Assembly: GCF_004785955.1 (NCBI RefSeq)
Contig: NZ_SJER01000007.1
Location: 40,034-104,033, forward strand
Reading direction: 5' to 3'
Length of the DNA: 64,000 bases
Origin: Halostella litorea
GTDB lineage: Archaea; Halobacteriota; Halobacteria; Halobacteriales; Natronoarchaeaceae
Position 1 is the first letter of the stretch; every line of letters begins with the position of its first letter. The position numbers and the translations under genes are program-made. Of the stretch, positions 52,664-59,794 are shown piece by piece. Under the pieces are notes generated by a model. The model was given only the letters and a program-made list of their open reading frames with translations. It was not told the origin of the DNA and ran no database searches.

Positions 52664-52690
52664 CGCCGGCACCCCTCACCGGCGCAGAAA
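52664..52690 (-). promoter_or_regulatory. T-tract plus hairpin element 8 (second copy of element 7)
   Basis: On the minus strand: TTTCTG, then CGCCGG/CCGGCG with loop TGAGGGGTG. It is 78 bp from the HNH start and 34 bp past the stop of the zinc-ribbon gene at 52723. It is nearly identical to element 7, and together they bracket the HNH gene. Confidence 0.75.
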
Positions 52691-52722
52691 CGACATCACG
52701 AGTTGTCGATATTCGAACTTCG

Positions 52723-53118
52723 CTATGCGAGATGCGCCACCTCGTTTGGTTCCTCGACGTCATCGAACTCGCCGCGCTTGACAGGGTCCCAGTCCTCACC
52801 CGGCTCTGGACTCCACCAGTCGACCTTGTAGGCGCCCGGTGCGCCGAAGATTTTCACGCGGGCCGACCCATCAGGCAGGTCGCGCCGCAGTTTCTCGTCG
52901 ACGTGGAGGTTCCAGGTCGTGGTTGAATCGAAGCAGGCGAGCACGGCCTCCTCGTAGCCGCGCGTCTCTCGGGATTCCTGGAGTTCGACCTGGGTGTTGC
53001 AGTTCTTGCAGAACACCCCCTCGAACGGGATGTGGGTGAAGACCTCCTGCCCGCAGACGGGACACCAGAGGAACTCGAACAGTGCCTCGCTGTGTCGGTC
53101 AAGTACTTCGAGACTCAT
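52723..53118 (-). CDS. Zinc ribbon protein (hairpin-led)
   Basis: A 131-residue protein from MSLEVLDRHSEALF (ATG 53116-53118). The zinc ribbon is WCPVCGQEVFTHIPFEGVFC and KNCNTQ. The acidic C-terminus contains YKVDWWSPEPGEDWDPVKRG. The family is a conserved haloarchaeal domain of unknown function. Hairpin element 9 lies 21 bp upstream, and element 8 follows its stop. Confidence 0.7.
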   Translation of the reverse strand: MSLEVLDRHSEALFEFLWCPVCGQEVFTHIPFEGVFCKNCNTQVELQESRETRGYEEAVLACFDSTTTWNLHVDEKLRRDLPDGSARVKIFGAPGAYKVDWWSPEPGEDWDPVKRGEFDDVEEPNEVAHLA

Positions 53119-53139
53119 TGGTTGACTCACCCGGTCGTA

Positions 53140-53170
53140 CCGGGCCACCACCTCGTGCCCGGCCGAAAAA
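53140..53170 (-). promoter_or_regulatory. T-tract plus hairpin element 9
   Basis: On the minus strand: TTTTTCGG, then perfect 6 bp arms CCGGGC/GCCCGG with an 11 nt loop ACGAGGTGGTG. It lies 21 bp before ATG 53118. The arms differ completely from elements 4 and 7, yet pairing is retained. Confidence 0.75.
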
Positions 53171-53191
53171 CAGCGCCCACCGCTCACTCAC

Positions 53192-53557
53192 TCACCGTTC
53201 GGCGCCGTAGACGATGCGTGAGGGGGCTTCGTACCCACAGTCGGGGCAGTCGTACCATCGCTGGATTTTCGCCCCGTCTGCTGCCTTCTCGCCGACGCGA
53301 ACGTCGTTGTTCGGACACTCCGGGCAGCTGAGGTCCGGGGCCGGCCGCTCCCGGAGTTCGTCACGGAACGACGTCGCGTCCTTCGTCTCGTATCCCCGCG
53401 ACCACACCGGGTAGCCGTCGACGAGAATCACCCCGCGCCACTTGTACCGGTAGGAATCCGGGGCTCGATGCAGGACGGCTCGCGCACCGGTCTCGGCGTT
53501 CCGATACGCAAGCGTCGGCGAGCGGCTCTCGCGTCGCCAGTTGGTGATCCTGGGCAT
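53192..53557 (-). CDS. Zinc ribbon protein
   Basis: A 121-residue protein. AVLHRAPDSYRYKWRGVILV in the middle is basic and beta-rich. The C-terminal zinc ribbon has CPECPNND and YDCPDCGYEAPSR. Its start is 3 bp past the stop of the gene at 53561, so it has no hairpin of its own and is probably translated from the upstream message. It may be a nucleic-acid-binding protein; family unknown to me. Confidence 0.7.
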   Translation of the reverse strand: MPRITNWRRESRSPTLAYRNAETGARAVLHRAPDSYRYKWRGVILVDGYPVWSRGYETKDATSFRDELRERPAPDLSCPECPNNDVRVGEKAADGAKIQRWYDCPDCGYEAPSRIVYGAER

Positions 53558-53560
53558 TAT

Positions 53561-54052
53561 TCAGAAGTGGACGTCAGCGGGTACGATCCAGAGCTCCTCA
53601 CTCTCCTCGAGGAGTCGATCCAGCTGTCCACGGTGACGAATGCCGGTTCCGTGTTCGGTGTACAGGAAGATCGTCGGGCCGTCGTACGCACCGACCTGGT
53701 GGAAGGCGTGTCGGGCGAGGTCCTCGTCGCGCATGATCTCCTCGTCGGAGAGCTCGTCGATGGCCTCCTTCACCCGGTCGAGATTACGCTCGAATTCCTC
53801 CTTCGTCGCCTCCCAGCCGCGCTCGAGCAGGTCCTGGCCGTCATCGGAGTCGACGGGGGCTGCCGTCGGCAACTCCCCCCAACGTGCCTTCCCCGCAACG
53901 GACGTGTCCTCCTCGTCGAAGGTCACATAGTAATCGAAGACGGCGCTGGCGTGTGGGTCCGCGCCGACCAGGCGGTCGAACACCGAATTTCCGGTGGCCA
54001 GTGCGCCGTCGTGGGTCGATTCTTCTACCAGAGCGTAAATTACCATGTGCAT
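53561..54052 (-). CDS. Hypothetical protein (hairpin-led)
   Basis: A 163-residue protein from ATG 54050-54052; ATG 54044 is two codons later. Helical and acidic: MHMVIYALVEE, FDYYVTFDEE, then GQDLLERGWEATKEEFERNL and DELSDEEIMRDEDLARHAF. The C-terminal part is LYTEHGTGIRHRGQLDRLL. No family recognised. Hairpin element 11 is 55 bp upstream. Confidence 0.65.
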   Translation of the reverse strand: MHMVIYALVEESTHDGALATGNSVFDRLVGADPHASAVFDYYVTFDEEDTSVAGKARWGELPTAAPVDSDDGQDLLERGWEATKEEFERNLDRVKEAIDELSDEEIMRDEDLARHAFHQVGAYDGPTIFLYTEHGTGIRHRGQLDRLLEESEELWIVPADVHF

Positions 54053-54107
54053 CTCGAACACCTCGAAACGCCGACGCACCGGGAGTGATTGCTCGCTCGC
54101 TCCAGCT

Positions 54108-54138
54108 GCGCCGGCACCCATCGCCGGCGCTCGAAAAA
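54108..54138 (-). promoter_or_regulatory. T-tract plus hairpin element 11
   Basis: On the minus strand: TTTTTCGA, then perfect 7 bp arms GCGCCGG/CCGGCGC with loop CGATGGGTG. It lies 55 bp before ATG 54052. The arms are the same as element 7, but the loop differs at two or three bases. Confidence 0.75.
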
Positions 54139-54158
54139 CCTGATCTAGCGGTCGATTT

Positions 54159-54581
54159 TTAGGACTCGTTCGCTCGGTCGACTGTGATGGTTAGATCGCC
54201 CGACGCGTAGTCGGCCTCGAAGTCGACCGCGAACGCGTCCGCCTCGTAGGCGGCGTGGTAGGCGCGGTGGCGTTCGAGCGAGCCTGTCGCCTTGAAGTGG
54301 AAGAACGCAGCCGACGTGTAGGGCTTACTCTGCGTCTCGATTTGCGTTTCGACTGACGCCGGAAGTGCGATCTGTGGCGTGTCGGTGTCAACACTCGCAG
54401 CGAACTCCTTTGCCTCCTTGACGGTCGCCTGCGAATGGGCGGGCGTCTCACCGGTTACCACGTTCATCGGCGTCTCCGTGTCGTCGGTGAACAGGACATC
54501 GTGGAAGGTGCGCGTCCCGAGGACTGCGTCAGGACCTAACTCGCAATCGTGGAATGGATCGTCGTCTGGATTCTCGGGCAT
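54159..54581 (-). CDS. Hypothetical protein
   Basis: A 140-residue protein from ATG 54579-54581 (TTG one codon earlier). Acidic, with a Thr-rich central region (MNVVTGETPAHSQATVKEAK) and a Phe/Tyr-rich stretch (AAFFHFKATGSLERHRAYHAAYEADAFAV). No catalytic motif or membrane segment. It ends the zinc-ribbon block and is separated from the Zn-ATPase gene by about 120 bp holding a weak hairpin. Confidence 0.6.
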   Translation of the reverse strand: MPENPDDDPFHDCELGPDAVLGTRTFHDVLFTDDTETPMNVVTGETPAHSQATVKEAKEFAASVDTDTPQIALPASVETQIETQSKPYTSAAFFHFKATGSLERHRAYHAAYEADAFAVDFEADYASGDLTITVDRANES

Positions 54582-54599
54582 CAAATCACGAGCCCACGG

Positions 54600-54628
54600 T
54601 GGGGCTCAGTCCTTTCTGCCCCAGACAA
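54600..54628 (-). promoter_or_regulatory. Weak hairpin element, possible family member
   Basis: On the minus strand: TTTGTC, then arms TGGGGC/GCCCCA around AGAAAGGACTGA. It has the T-tract and a perfect 6 bp stem, but its loop lacks GAGGGGTG. It lies 18 bp before ATG 54581. Kept as a degenerate or unrelated copy. Confidence 0.4.
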
Positions 54629-54702
54629 ACCACAACTTGTCTCGATGTAGCGGAGGTAAGTCCCGAAAAAAGAGCGTCCTGCCCGCACTTCCCGCCGCAG
54701 AA

Positions 54703-57075
54703 TCAGGCGTCGATGATTCGATCGGGCTCAATCCGGGACAACCGCATCGCGTTCCCGGTGACGCCGAGGCTCATCCCCATATCTCCGACAACGACTGCCA
54801 GCGCAACGCTGACCAGGCCCAGCGGCACGCCTAGCGCGAGTAGGAGCTTCACGCCGAGGCTGGCCCAGATGTTTTGCCGGATCACACCGTTGGCCGTATG
54901 CGACAGATCGTACAGGTACGGGAGTTTCCCGATGTCGTCGCCCATCAACGCAATATCAGCCGTTTCGAGGGCGGTGTCGGTGCCCGCCGCGCCCATCGCG
55001 ATGCCGACCTCCGCAGTGGCGAGCGCGGGGGCGTCATTGATGCCGTCGCCGACCATCGCAACCTCCCCGTACTCCGCCTGTAACTCTTCGACTGCGTCGA
55101 CCTTCTCGTCGGGCAGGAGTTCGGCGCGATACTCATCGACACCGACCTGCTCGGCGATGGCGCGGGCGGTGCCCTCGTTGTCGCCGGTCAGCATCACCAC
55201 GCGCTCGACGCCCAGCTCGTGTAGGCGTTCGACAGCCCGCTTCGAGGCCGGGCGAACCTCGTCGGCGATGGCGATCGCACCCAGCAGTTCCGACTCCGTC
55301 CCGACGATGACGACCGTCTTGCCCTCCCGCTCCAGCGCGGAGAGTGCATTCTCGGCAAACGCCCCGTCGTCGGACTCTGACGACTCTTCCGCTACGACGC
55401 CGCCGTCCGTCTCGCGGCGTGCTCGAGCGAGGTCGAAGCCCAGCTCCTCGAAGAGCGCGGGCTTGCCCGCATAGTACGTCTTGCCGTCGATCTCGCCCCG
55501 GATGCCCTTCCCCGTGAGGCTCTCGAAACTCGTCGCATCGGGCAGATTACCCACGCCCGTCTCCTCAGCACGGGCGAGAATGGCCGCAGCGATGGGGTGC
55601 TCACTGCGACGCTCCAGTCCGGCGGCGCGACGGAGCAGATCGTCCTCCGTGGTGTCACCGACCGGGACGACATCGGTGACGGCGAGTTCGCCCTTCGTGA
55701 GCGTCCCCGTCTTGTCGAGCGCGACGGCATCGACTTCGCCCATCGCCTCGAGGTAGTTGCCGCCCTTGATCAGGACGCCGTTCTTCGCGGCGCTCGTAAT
55801 TCCCGACACCACCGAGACGGGCGTCGAGATGACGAACGCACAGGGACAGGCGATCACCAGCAGGGTGAGCCCCCGGATGAACCACGTCTGCCAGTCGCTC
55901 GCGAAGGTGAACCCGTACCCGGCCAGGTCGACCGAGATGGGGTCGGCGATGACCAGCGGCGGGATTGCGGCGGTCAGGATTGCCAGCACGACGACGAGGG
56001 GTGTGTAGTAGCCGGAGAAGCGGTCGACGAACTGCTCAGACTCGGTCTTCTTCGCCTGTGCGCCCTGGACCATCTCGATGATGCGCGAGAGCGTCGAATC
56101 GCCAGCGGTTGAGGTGACCTCTACCTCGAGGTACCCCTCTTCGTTGATCGCGCCGGCGTAGACCTCATCGCCCGTCTGCTTGTCGACGGGGACGCTCTCG
56201 CCCGTGATCGGCGACTGGTCGACTGCACTCCCGCCTTCGATAACCGTTCCGTCGAGCGGAATCTTGTCGCCGGGGCGGACGACGACGGTCTCGCCAACGT
56301 CGACCTCCTCGGCGGGAACGGTCACTTCCTCACCGTCGCGAAGGACGGTCGCCTCGTCGGGCGAGAGTTCCATCAGCTCGCGCAGGGAGTCCCGTGCCCT
56401 GTCCATCGCGTAGTCCTCGAGCAGCTCGGCGATGCTGAATAGGACGGCCAGCGTCGCCGCCTCGACGAAGTAGCCGATACCGGTCGCCGCGATGATCGCC
56501 GTTCCCATCAGCAGGTCGATGTCGAGGCTTCGGTTCTTCGCGGAGTAGTACCCGCTACGGACGACGGGGATGCCGCTGGCGGCGACGGCGCCGAGGAACA
56601 GGACATCTGCGATGTGGAGCGGGTACTCGAGGACGCTCGCCACCGTGGCGTTCTGTCCGGTGAGGAGGAACTCAAAGAGGAGGCCGAGCGTGACGAACGC
56701 CGCGCCGAGCCACGTCTTCTTCGCGCGAGGACTCGTCCAGACCTCCGATGGTGGCGCGATGTCGACGCCATCGGCCGCCTGGTTGTCCTCATCATCGCCC
56801 TCGGCGTCCGAGCCCCCGACGACCTCGTAGCCGGCGCCTTCAATCGCCTTGACTACGTCGGCTTCGCTAGTTCGATCAGGGTCGTACGTGACGTTGGCCG
56901 TGCCGGTGGTCGGCTGGAGCGTGACGTCAGTAATGCCGTCGACACGCTGGAGGCTCTTGTTCACCTTTTGGGCGCAAGAGGGACAGTCCATCTCGGGAAC
57001 GGCGAGGCGGGCGGTCAGCTCACGTCGCTGTCCGCCGCCGCTCGTTCCTCCTGCTGCGTCCGGATTCTCTGTCAT
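54703..57075 (-). CDS. Zinc/cadmium-type P1B ATPase
   Basis: A 790-residue pump from MTENPDAAGG (ATG 57073-57075). An N-terminal HMA domain (MDCPSCAQKV) is followed by the membrane CPC motif ACPCAFVISTPVS, DKTGTLTKGEL, and SEHPIAAAI. The general layout, and especially the regulator upstream, fit zinc/cadmium/lead export (ZntA-like); copper is less likely but not excluded. A palindrome 37-52 bp before the ATG is probably its operator, and the upstream HTH-10 protein is a candidate regulator. Confidence 0.88.
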   Translation of the reverse strand: MTENPDAAGGTSGGGQRRELTARLAVPEMDCPSCAQKVNKSLQRVDGITDVTLQPTTGTANVTYDPDRTSEADVVKAIEGAGYEVVGGSDAEGDDEDNQAADGVDIAPPSEVWTSPRAKKTWLGAAFVTLGLLFEFLLTGQNATVASVLEYPLHIADVLFLGAVAASGIPVVRSGYYSAKNRSLDIDLLMGTAIIAATGIGYFVEAATLAVLFSIAELLEDYAMDRARDSLRELMELSPDEATVLRDGEEVTVPAEEVDVGETVVVRPGDKIPLDGTVIEGGSAVDQSPITGESVPVDKQTGDEVYAGAINEEGYLEVEVTSTAGDSTLSRIIEMVQGAQAKKTESEQFVDRFSGYYTPLVVVLAILTAAIPPLVIADPISVDLAGYGFTFASDWQTWFIRGLTLLVIACPCAFVISTPVSVVSGITSAAKNGVLIKGGNYLEAMGEVDAVALDKTGTLTKGELAVTDVVPVGDTTEDDLLRRAAGLERRSEHPIAAAILARAEETGVGNLPDATSFESLTGKGIRGEIDGKTYYAGKPALFEELGFDLARARRETDGGVVAEESSESDDGAFAENALSALEREGKTVVIVGTESELLGAIAIADEVRPASKRAVERLHELGVERVVMLTGDNEGTARAIAEQVGVDEYRAELLPDEKVDAVEELQAEYGEVAMVGDGINDAPALATAEVGIAMGAAGTDTALETADIALMGDDIGKLPYLYDLSHTANGVIRQNIWASLGVKLLLALGVPLGLVSVALAVVVGDMGMSLGVTGNAMRLSRIEPDRIIDA

Positions 57076-57111
57076 CACGTCACGGTAGGAGCGGGAGTTC
57101 GATATGTCTTT

Positions 57112-57127
57112 GTTGGAATATTCCAAC
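57112..57127. promoter_or_regulatory. 16 bp palindrome in the Zn-ATPase promoter
   Basis: GTTGGAATATTCCAAC is a perfect dyad just after the upstream regulator stop and 37 bp before the ATPase ATG at 57075, overlapping the expected TATA region (AATATT). It probably binds a dimeric metal-responsive regulator. Confidence 0.6.
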
Positions 57128-57135
57128 TACGGCCC

Positions 57136-57882
57136 TCAGTGGGATGCCAGCCGTTCTTCCGCTACCCGCTCGCCGGCGACATGTTGCTTCGCCAAATGTT
57201 CTTCCGCCCGACGGAGTCGGTAGGTGAGTGTTGACCGTGGCACGTCGAGATGCTCTGCGAGTTCTCCAACATCGACCTCGCGGGGTGATTCGTAGTAGCC
57301 GTGTTCGACGGCGGCCTGGAGAGCAGCCTCTTGGGCTGGAGGCAATCCACTTGGTGTTCCGTCGCTTCCCCTAGCTGATGTTGTGTCCGCTGTGCGGAGC
57401 ATCTCCATCTGGGCGCACTCCCCGACGGCGACTTTGAGAGCGTCGAAGAACGCCGCCACGTCGCCATCGCCGGAGTGGATGAGTCGCCACGTGTAGTGGC
57501 GGCCCTCGTGACGAGTCTCGAACAGCACGCCGTCGCCGAGGTGGTCGCGAGCGATGTGGGGGACTGAGGCGCAGGTCGGAGTGCGCTCCCAATCTGAGTA
57601 GAGGATGAGCGCGTCGTCCGTGCGGTCGAGGACGCGGGTGGTCTGTGTGGCGTTGCAGTCCTCGGTGGCGAGACAGTCAGCGTAGTAGTCGCCGTTGAGA
57701 AAGGCGTCCTCGATGGCGTTGAGCGCCTCAGGCGTACCGGTGGCATGGTCGACCCGCCAGAGACGCTCGGCAGTGGCGTGCAGCGAGAGCGAGCGAACGC
57801 GAGCGTCGGGGTGGTCGGCGAGGGCGTCCGCCACCCTGTTGCAGCCGGGCTCGTATTCGAGAGCGAAGACGAGTTCGCGCAT
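57136..57882 (-). CDS. HTH-10 regulator next to the Zn-type ATPase
   Basis: A 248-residue protein from MRELVFALEYEPGC (ATG 57880-57882). The C-terminal HTH-10 (Bat-type) helix-turn-helix is LPPAQEAALQAAVEHGYYES and VDVGELAEHLDVPRSTLTYR. The N-terminal part has several cysteines (EPGCN, DCLATEDC), which may sense metals. The gene ends 60 bp before the ATPase start, and both face the same way, so they may share an operon or regulation. Confidence 0.8.
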   Translation of the reverse strand: MRELVFALEYEPGCNRVADALADHPDARVRSLSLHATAERLWRVDHATGTPEALNAIEDAFLNGDYYADCLATEDCNATQTTRVLDRTDDALILYSDWERTPTCASVPHIARDHLGDGVLFETRHEGRHYTWRLIHSGDGDVAAFFDALKVAVGECAQMEMLRTADTTSARGSDGTPSGLPPAQEAALQAAVEHGYYESPREVDVGELAEHLDVPRSTLTYRLRRAEEHLAKQHVAGERVAEERLASH

Positions 57883-57943
57883 ACCCCGTCTAAGGCCTGC
57901 TACGACATAACCCATGGCCTGCAGCGTTGTCGACCAGTAGATC

Positions 57944-58228
57944 TCAGATTACGTCGTCAGGGTCGTGAACTTCCTGCATTCGCTGTGCTTCGGCCGCGTA
58001 TTGCTCCTGGAGGTCGGGGTCATCGACCATGCCAAGATTGCCGGGTTCAGCATCGACTGCTGCTGTCGTATCTCGGACGTCGGTGAAGGACGTGAGTGCG
58101 CGTTCCTTCCGATAGTACTGTTCTCCATCGGGTGTTGCGTAGGTGAGGATGATCAGGTTCTGCTCGTCATCGGAGTACGTCCGTTCGACAAGCCAAACAC
58201 GAACGTCATCTTCAGACTGATTTGACAT
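57944..58228 (-). CDS. Small hypothetical protein
   Basis: A 94-residue protein from MSNQSEDDVRVWLVER (ATG 58226-58228). VWLVERTYSDDEQNLIILTYATPDGEQYYRKER is a beta-hairpin region conserved among small haloarchaeal proteins; the rest is acidic. Family function unknown to me. It faces the same way as the DUF6735-like gene, separated by 37 bp. Confidence 0.65.
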   Translation of the reverse strand: MSNQSEDDVRVWLVERTYSDDEQNLIILTYATPDGEQYYRKERALTSFTDVRDTTAAVDAEPGNLGMVDDPDLQEQYAAEAQRMQEVHDPDDVI

Positions 58229-58265
58229 ACTTAGACATCCCCCGATATCCACTAAGGGATTGGTG

Positions 58266-58928
58266 TTACGGCTTGCCGAGACTCGCTGTCTCGAAGGGTG
58301 ATTCTCCGGTCGGAATGAGGAGCTCCTGTCGGTCTCCGACTCGCTCGGCCAGCTTCTGTTTCAGGTACTGTCTCGCCGTCGACGGCGTGAAGACGCCCTT
58401 GTCGAGTATATCGCCGATGACGTCTTTGAGGGCCGCGAACTGTCCCTGCAGGTGGCCGTCGCCGACCGGCTCGCCGTCGTACCAACGCACCGTCGCGAGC
58501 GCACCGTTCCCGACCGTCTCTCCCTGTTCGACTGTCTCCGAATCGTACTGCAGGCCGAACCACAGCGTCCGATAGGCGGTCACCTCGAACGTCGTCGACA
58601 CCACGAAGAACGCCTCGTGGTGGAGGTAGTCGAGATGGTCCGCGACGATCTCGTCGAGGGTGAGCCCGGTGGCGCGGGGTTTCGGCTCGACGACCGTCGA
58701 CGGTCGGTCCTCGTCAGCGAGGTAGCCGTCGACCGCATCTGCCTCGAGGCCATCGGCCAGTTCCGCCAGCAGCTGTTTCGCCCACTTGGAGTCGGTGTCG
58801 TCGCCACCGAACGGCGACTCAGCCGAGATTCGGCGCTTGAGCTTCAGGTTCGCTGCGCCCCAATGGCTGTAGTGGAGCGTGTACTGTCCGTCCGTGCGTT
58901 CGTACGCAACGAGTGCGCGGTGTCCCAT
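58266..58928 (-). CDS. DUF6735-like protein (hairpin-led)
   Basis: A 220-residue protein from MGHRALVAYERTDG (ATG 58926-58928). The N-terminal GHRALVAYERTDGQYTLHYS is the typical DUF6735 opening; the rest is acidic with HHEAFFVVSTTFEVTAYRT. Such genes are common on haloarchaeal plasmids; function unknown. Hairpin element 13 is about 35 bp upstream. Confidence 0.7.
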   Translation of the reverse strand: MGHRALVAYERTDGQYTLHYSHWGAANLKLKRRISAESPFGGDDTDSKWAKQLLAELADGLEADAVDGYLADEDRPSTVVEPKPRATGLTLDEIVADHLDYLHHEAFFVVSTTFEVTAYRTLWFGLQYDSETVEQGETVGNGALATVRWYDGEPVGDGHLQGQFAALKDVIGDILDKGVFTPSTARQYLKQKLAERVGDRQELLIPTGESPFETASLGKP

Positions 58929-58962
58929 CGAGCAATCACCTCACGGGGCGACCGCGACTGGA

Positions 58963-58996
58963 TCGCCCCGCACCCCTCTCGGGGGACGAACAACGC
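58963..58996 (-). promoter_or_regulatory. T-tract plus hairpin element 13
   Basis: On the minus strand: GTTGTTCG, then CGTCCCC/GGGGCG (with a G-T pair) around CGAGAGGGGTGC; alternatively CCCC/GGGG within the loop. It is about 35 bp before ATG 58928. The two pairings are mutually exclusive. Confidence 0.7.
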
Positions 58997-59376
58997 TACT
59001 CGTCGATCGGGTCGGGGGAACTGAGGTCCGCGTGGAGGACTTCGCCGTCGCGAACGACGTATCGCTTGGCCAGGACTGGGAAGCGGCACTTGGTGAACCC
59101 CGCCGCCTGGATATCGAACTCTTCGTCGGCTTCGAGGTGATTGGCGAGTTCTCGCAGGAATTCGTGGGTCACGATCCCGCCTTCGTAGTCCGGCAGGCCG
59201 TTCTCCCGCGCCTCGTACACCTCGAAGTCGTCGTACCCCCAGATGGTGAGCTCTCCGTCTTCGGTCACCTCCCAGTCGAGCGTCCCGAAGCAGTAGCTCT
59301 CACAGAGCTCGCGGACTGCCTGCGGATCCGATACGATCGCACCAGTCGACGTCGTCGCAGCTTGCAGTGTCGCCAT
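58996..59376 (-). CDS. Hypothetical protein (hairpin-led)
   Basis: A 126-residue protein from ATG 59374-59376. DPQAVRELCESYCFGTLDWEV, then YEGGIVTHEFLRELANHL and DIQAAGFTKCRFPVLAKRYV, give a mixed alpha/beta pattern with no known active site. Part of the small gene block with the same hairpin type. Function unknown. Confidence 0.65.
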   Translation of the reverse strand: MATLQAATTSTGAIVSDPQAVRELCESYCFGTLDWEVTEDGELTIWGYDDFEVYEARENGLPDYEGGIVTHEFLRELANHLEADEEFDIQAAGFTKCRFPVLAKRYVVRDGEVLHADLSSPDPIDE

Positions 59377-59393
59377 GTCTGGACTTCACGGGG

Positions 59394-59426
59394 TCGCCCC
59401 CCGCACCCCTGTCGGGGGCGATAAAC
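59394..59426 (-). promoter_or_regulatory. T-tract plus hairpin element 14
   Basis: On the minus strand: GTTTATCG, then the longest stem of the family: TCGCCCCC/GGGGGGCGA around GACAGGGGTGC, with an alternative inner CCCC/GGGG pairing. It is 17 bp before ATG 59376. Confidence 0.75.
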
Positions 59427-59468
59427 CGACGCGAGAGGTGCCTCCCGAGGCGTGGCCGGCGACTCCAG

Positions 59469-59657
59469 TTAGGAATCTGCGTGGGCGTCCGCCCCGGCTC
59501 CGTCGCCCGGCCGCGTGAGAAGGCTCACCTCTTCCAGGAGGTCTTTCGCGGTCTCGACTCGCTCTCGATCCGCGTCGTCCAATCGGTCGACGTCGAGTCG
59601 GTTGAGATTGCTGAGTATACGATGCATCCGGTAGCCCTGTTTGAACTCTTGCTTCAT
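59469..59657 (-). CDS. Small helical protein (hairpin-led)
   Basis: A 62-residue protein from ATG 59655-59657. The open frame extends to 59864, but it crosses hairpin element 15 and the inverted repeat copy 5, so the upstream part is non-coding. Coiled-coil-like: MKQEFKQGYRMHRILSNLN and ADRERVETAKDLLEEVSLL. Family unknown. The ATG is only 5 bp from the hairpin, like the gene at 25056. Confidence 0.6.
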   Translation of the reverse strand: MKQEFKQGYRMHRILSNLNRLDVDRLDDADRERVETAKDLLEEVSLLTRPGDGAGADAHADS

Positions 59658-59662
59658 CGGAA

Positions 59663-59690
59663 GCGCCTCACCGCTCGCCGGCGCGGAAAG
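59663..59690 (-). promoter_or_regulatory. T-tract plus hairpin element 15
   Basis: On the minus strand: TCTTTCC, then GCGCC/GGCGC around GGCGAGCGGTGA. It is 5 bp before ATG 59657, the closest spacing in the family, which would give a nearly leaderless mRNA if the T-tract is the TATA box. Confidence 0.65.
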
Positions 59691-59734
59691 ACTCCCCATC
59701 GAGACTGGCGTCGGGTTTGCAGGAATTCGAGGCC

Positions 59735-59776
59735 TTAACCAACGAACCTCGACGCTACTCGCAGGCTGTTGGTTAA
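59735..59776. repeat. Inverted repeat TTAACCAACA, copy 5
   Basis: TTAACCAACG at 59735-59744 and TGTTGGTTAA at 59767-59776, spacer 22 bp (one mismatch in the left arm). It lies between the stop of the gene at 59795 and hairpin element 15, upstream of the gene at 59657. Confidence 0.75.
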
Positions 59777-59794
59777 TCGATGCCAGCACTCGCG

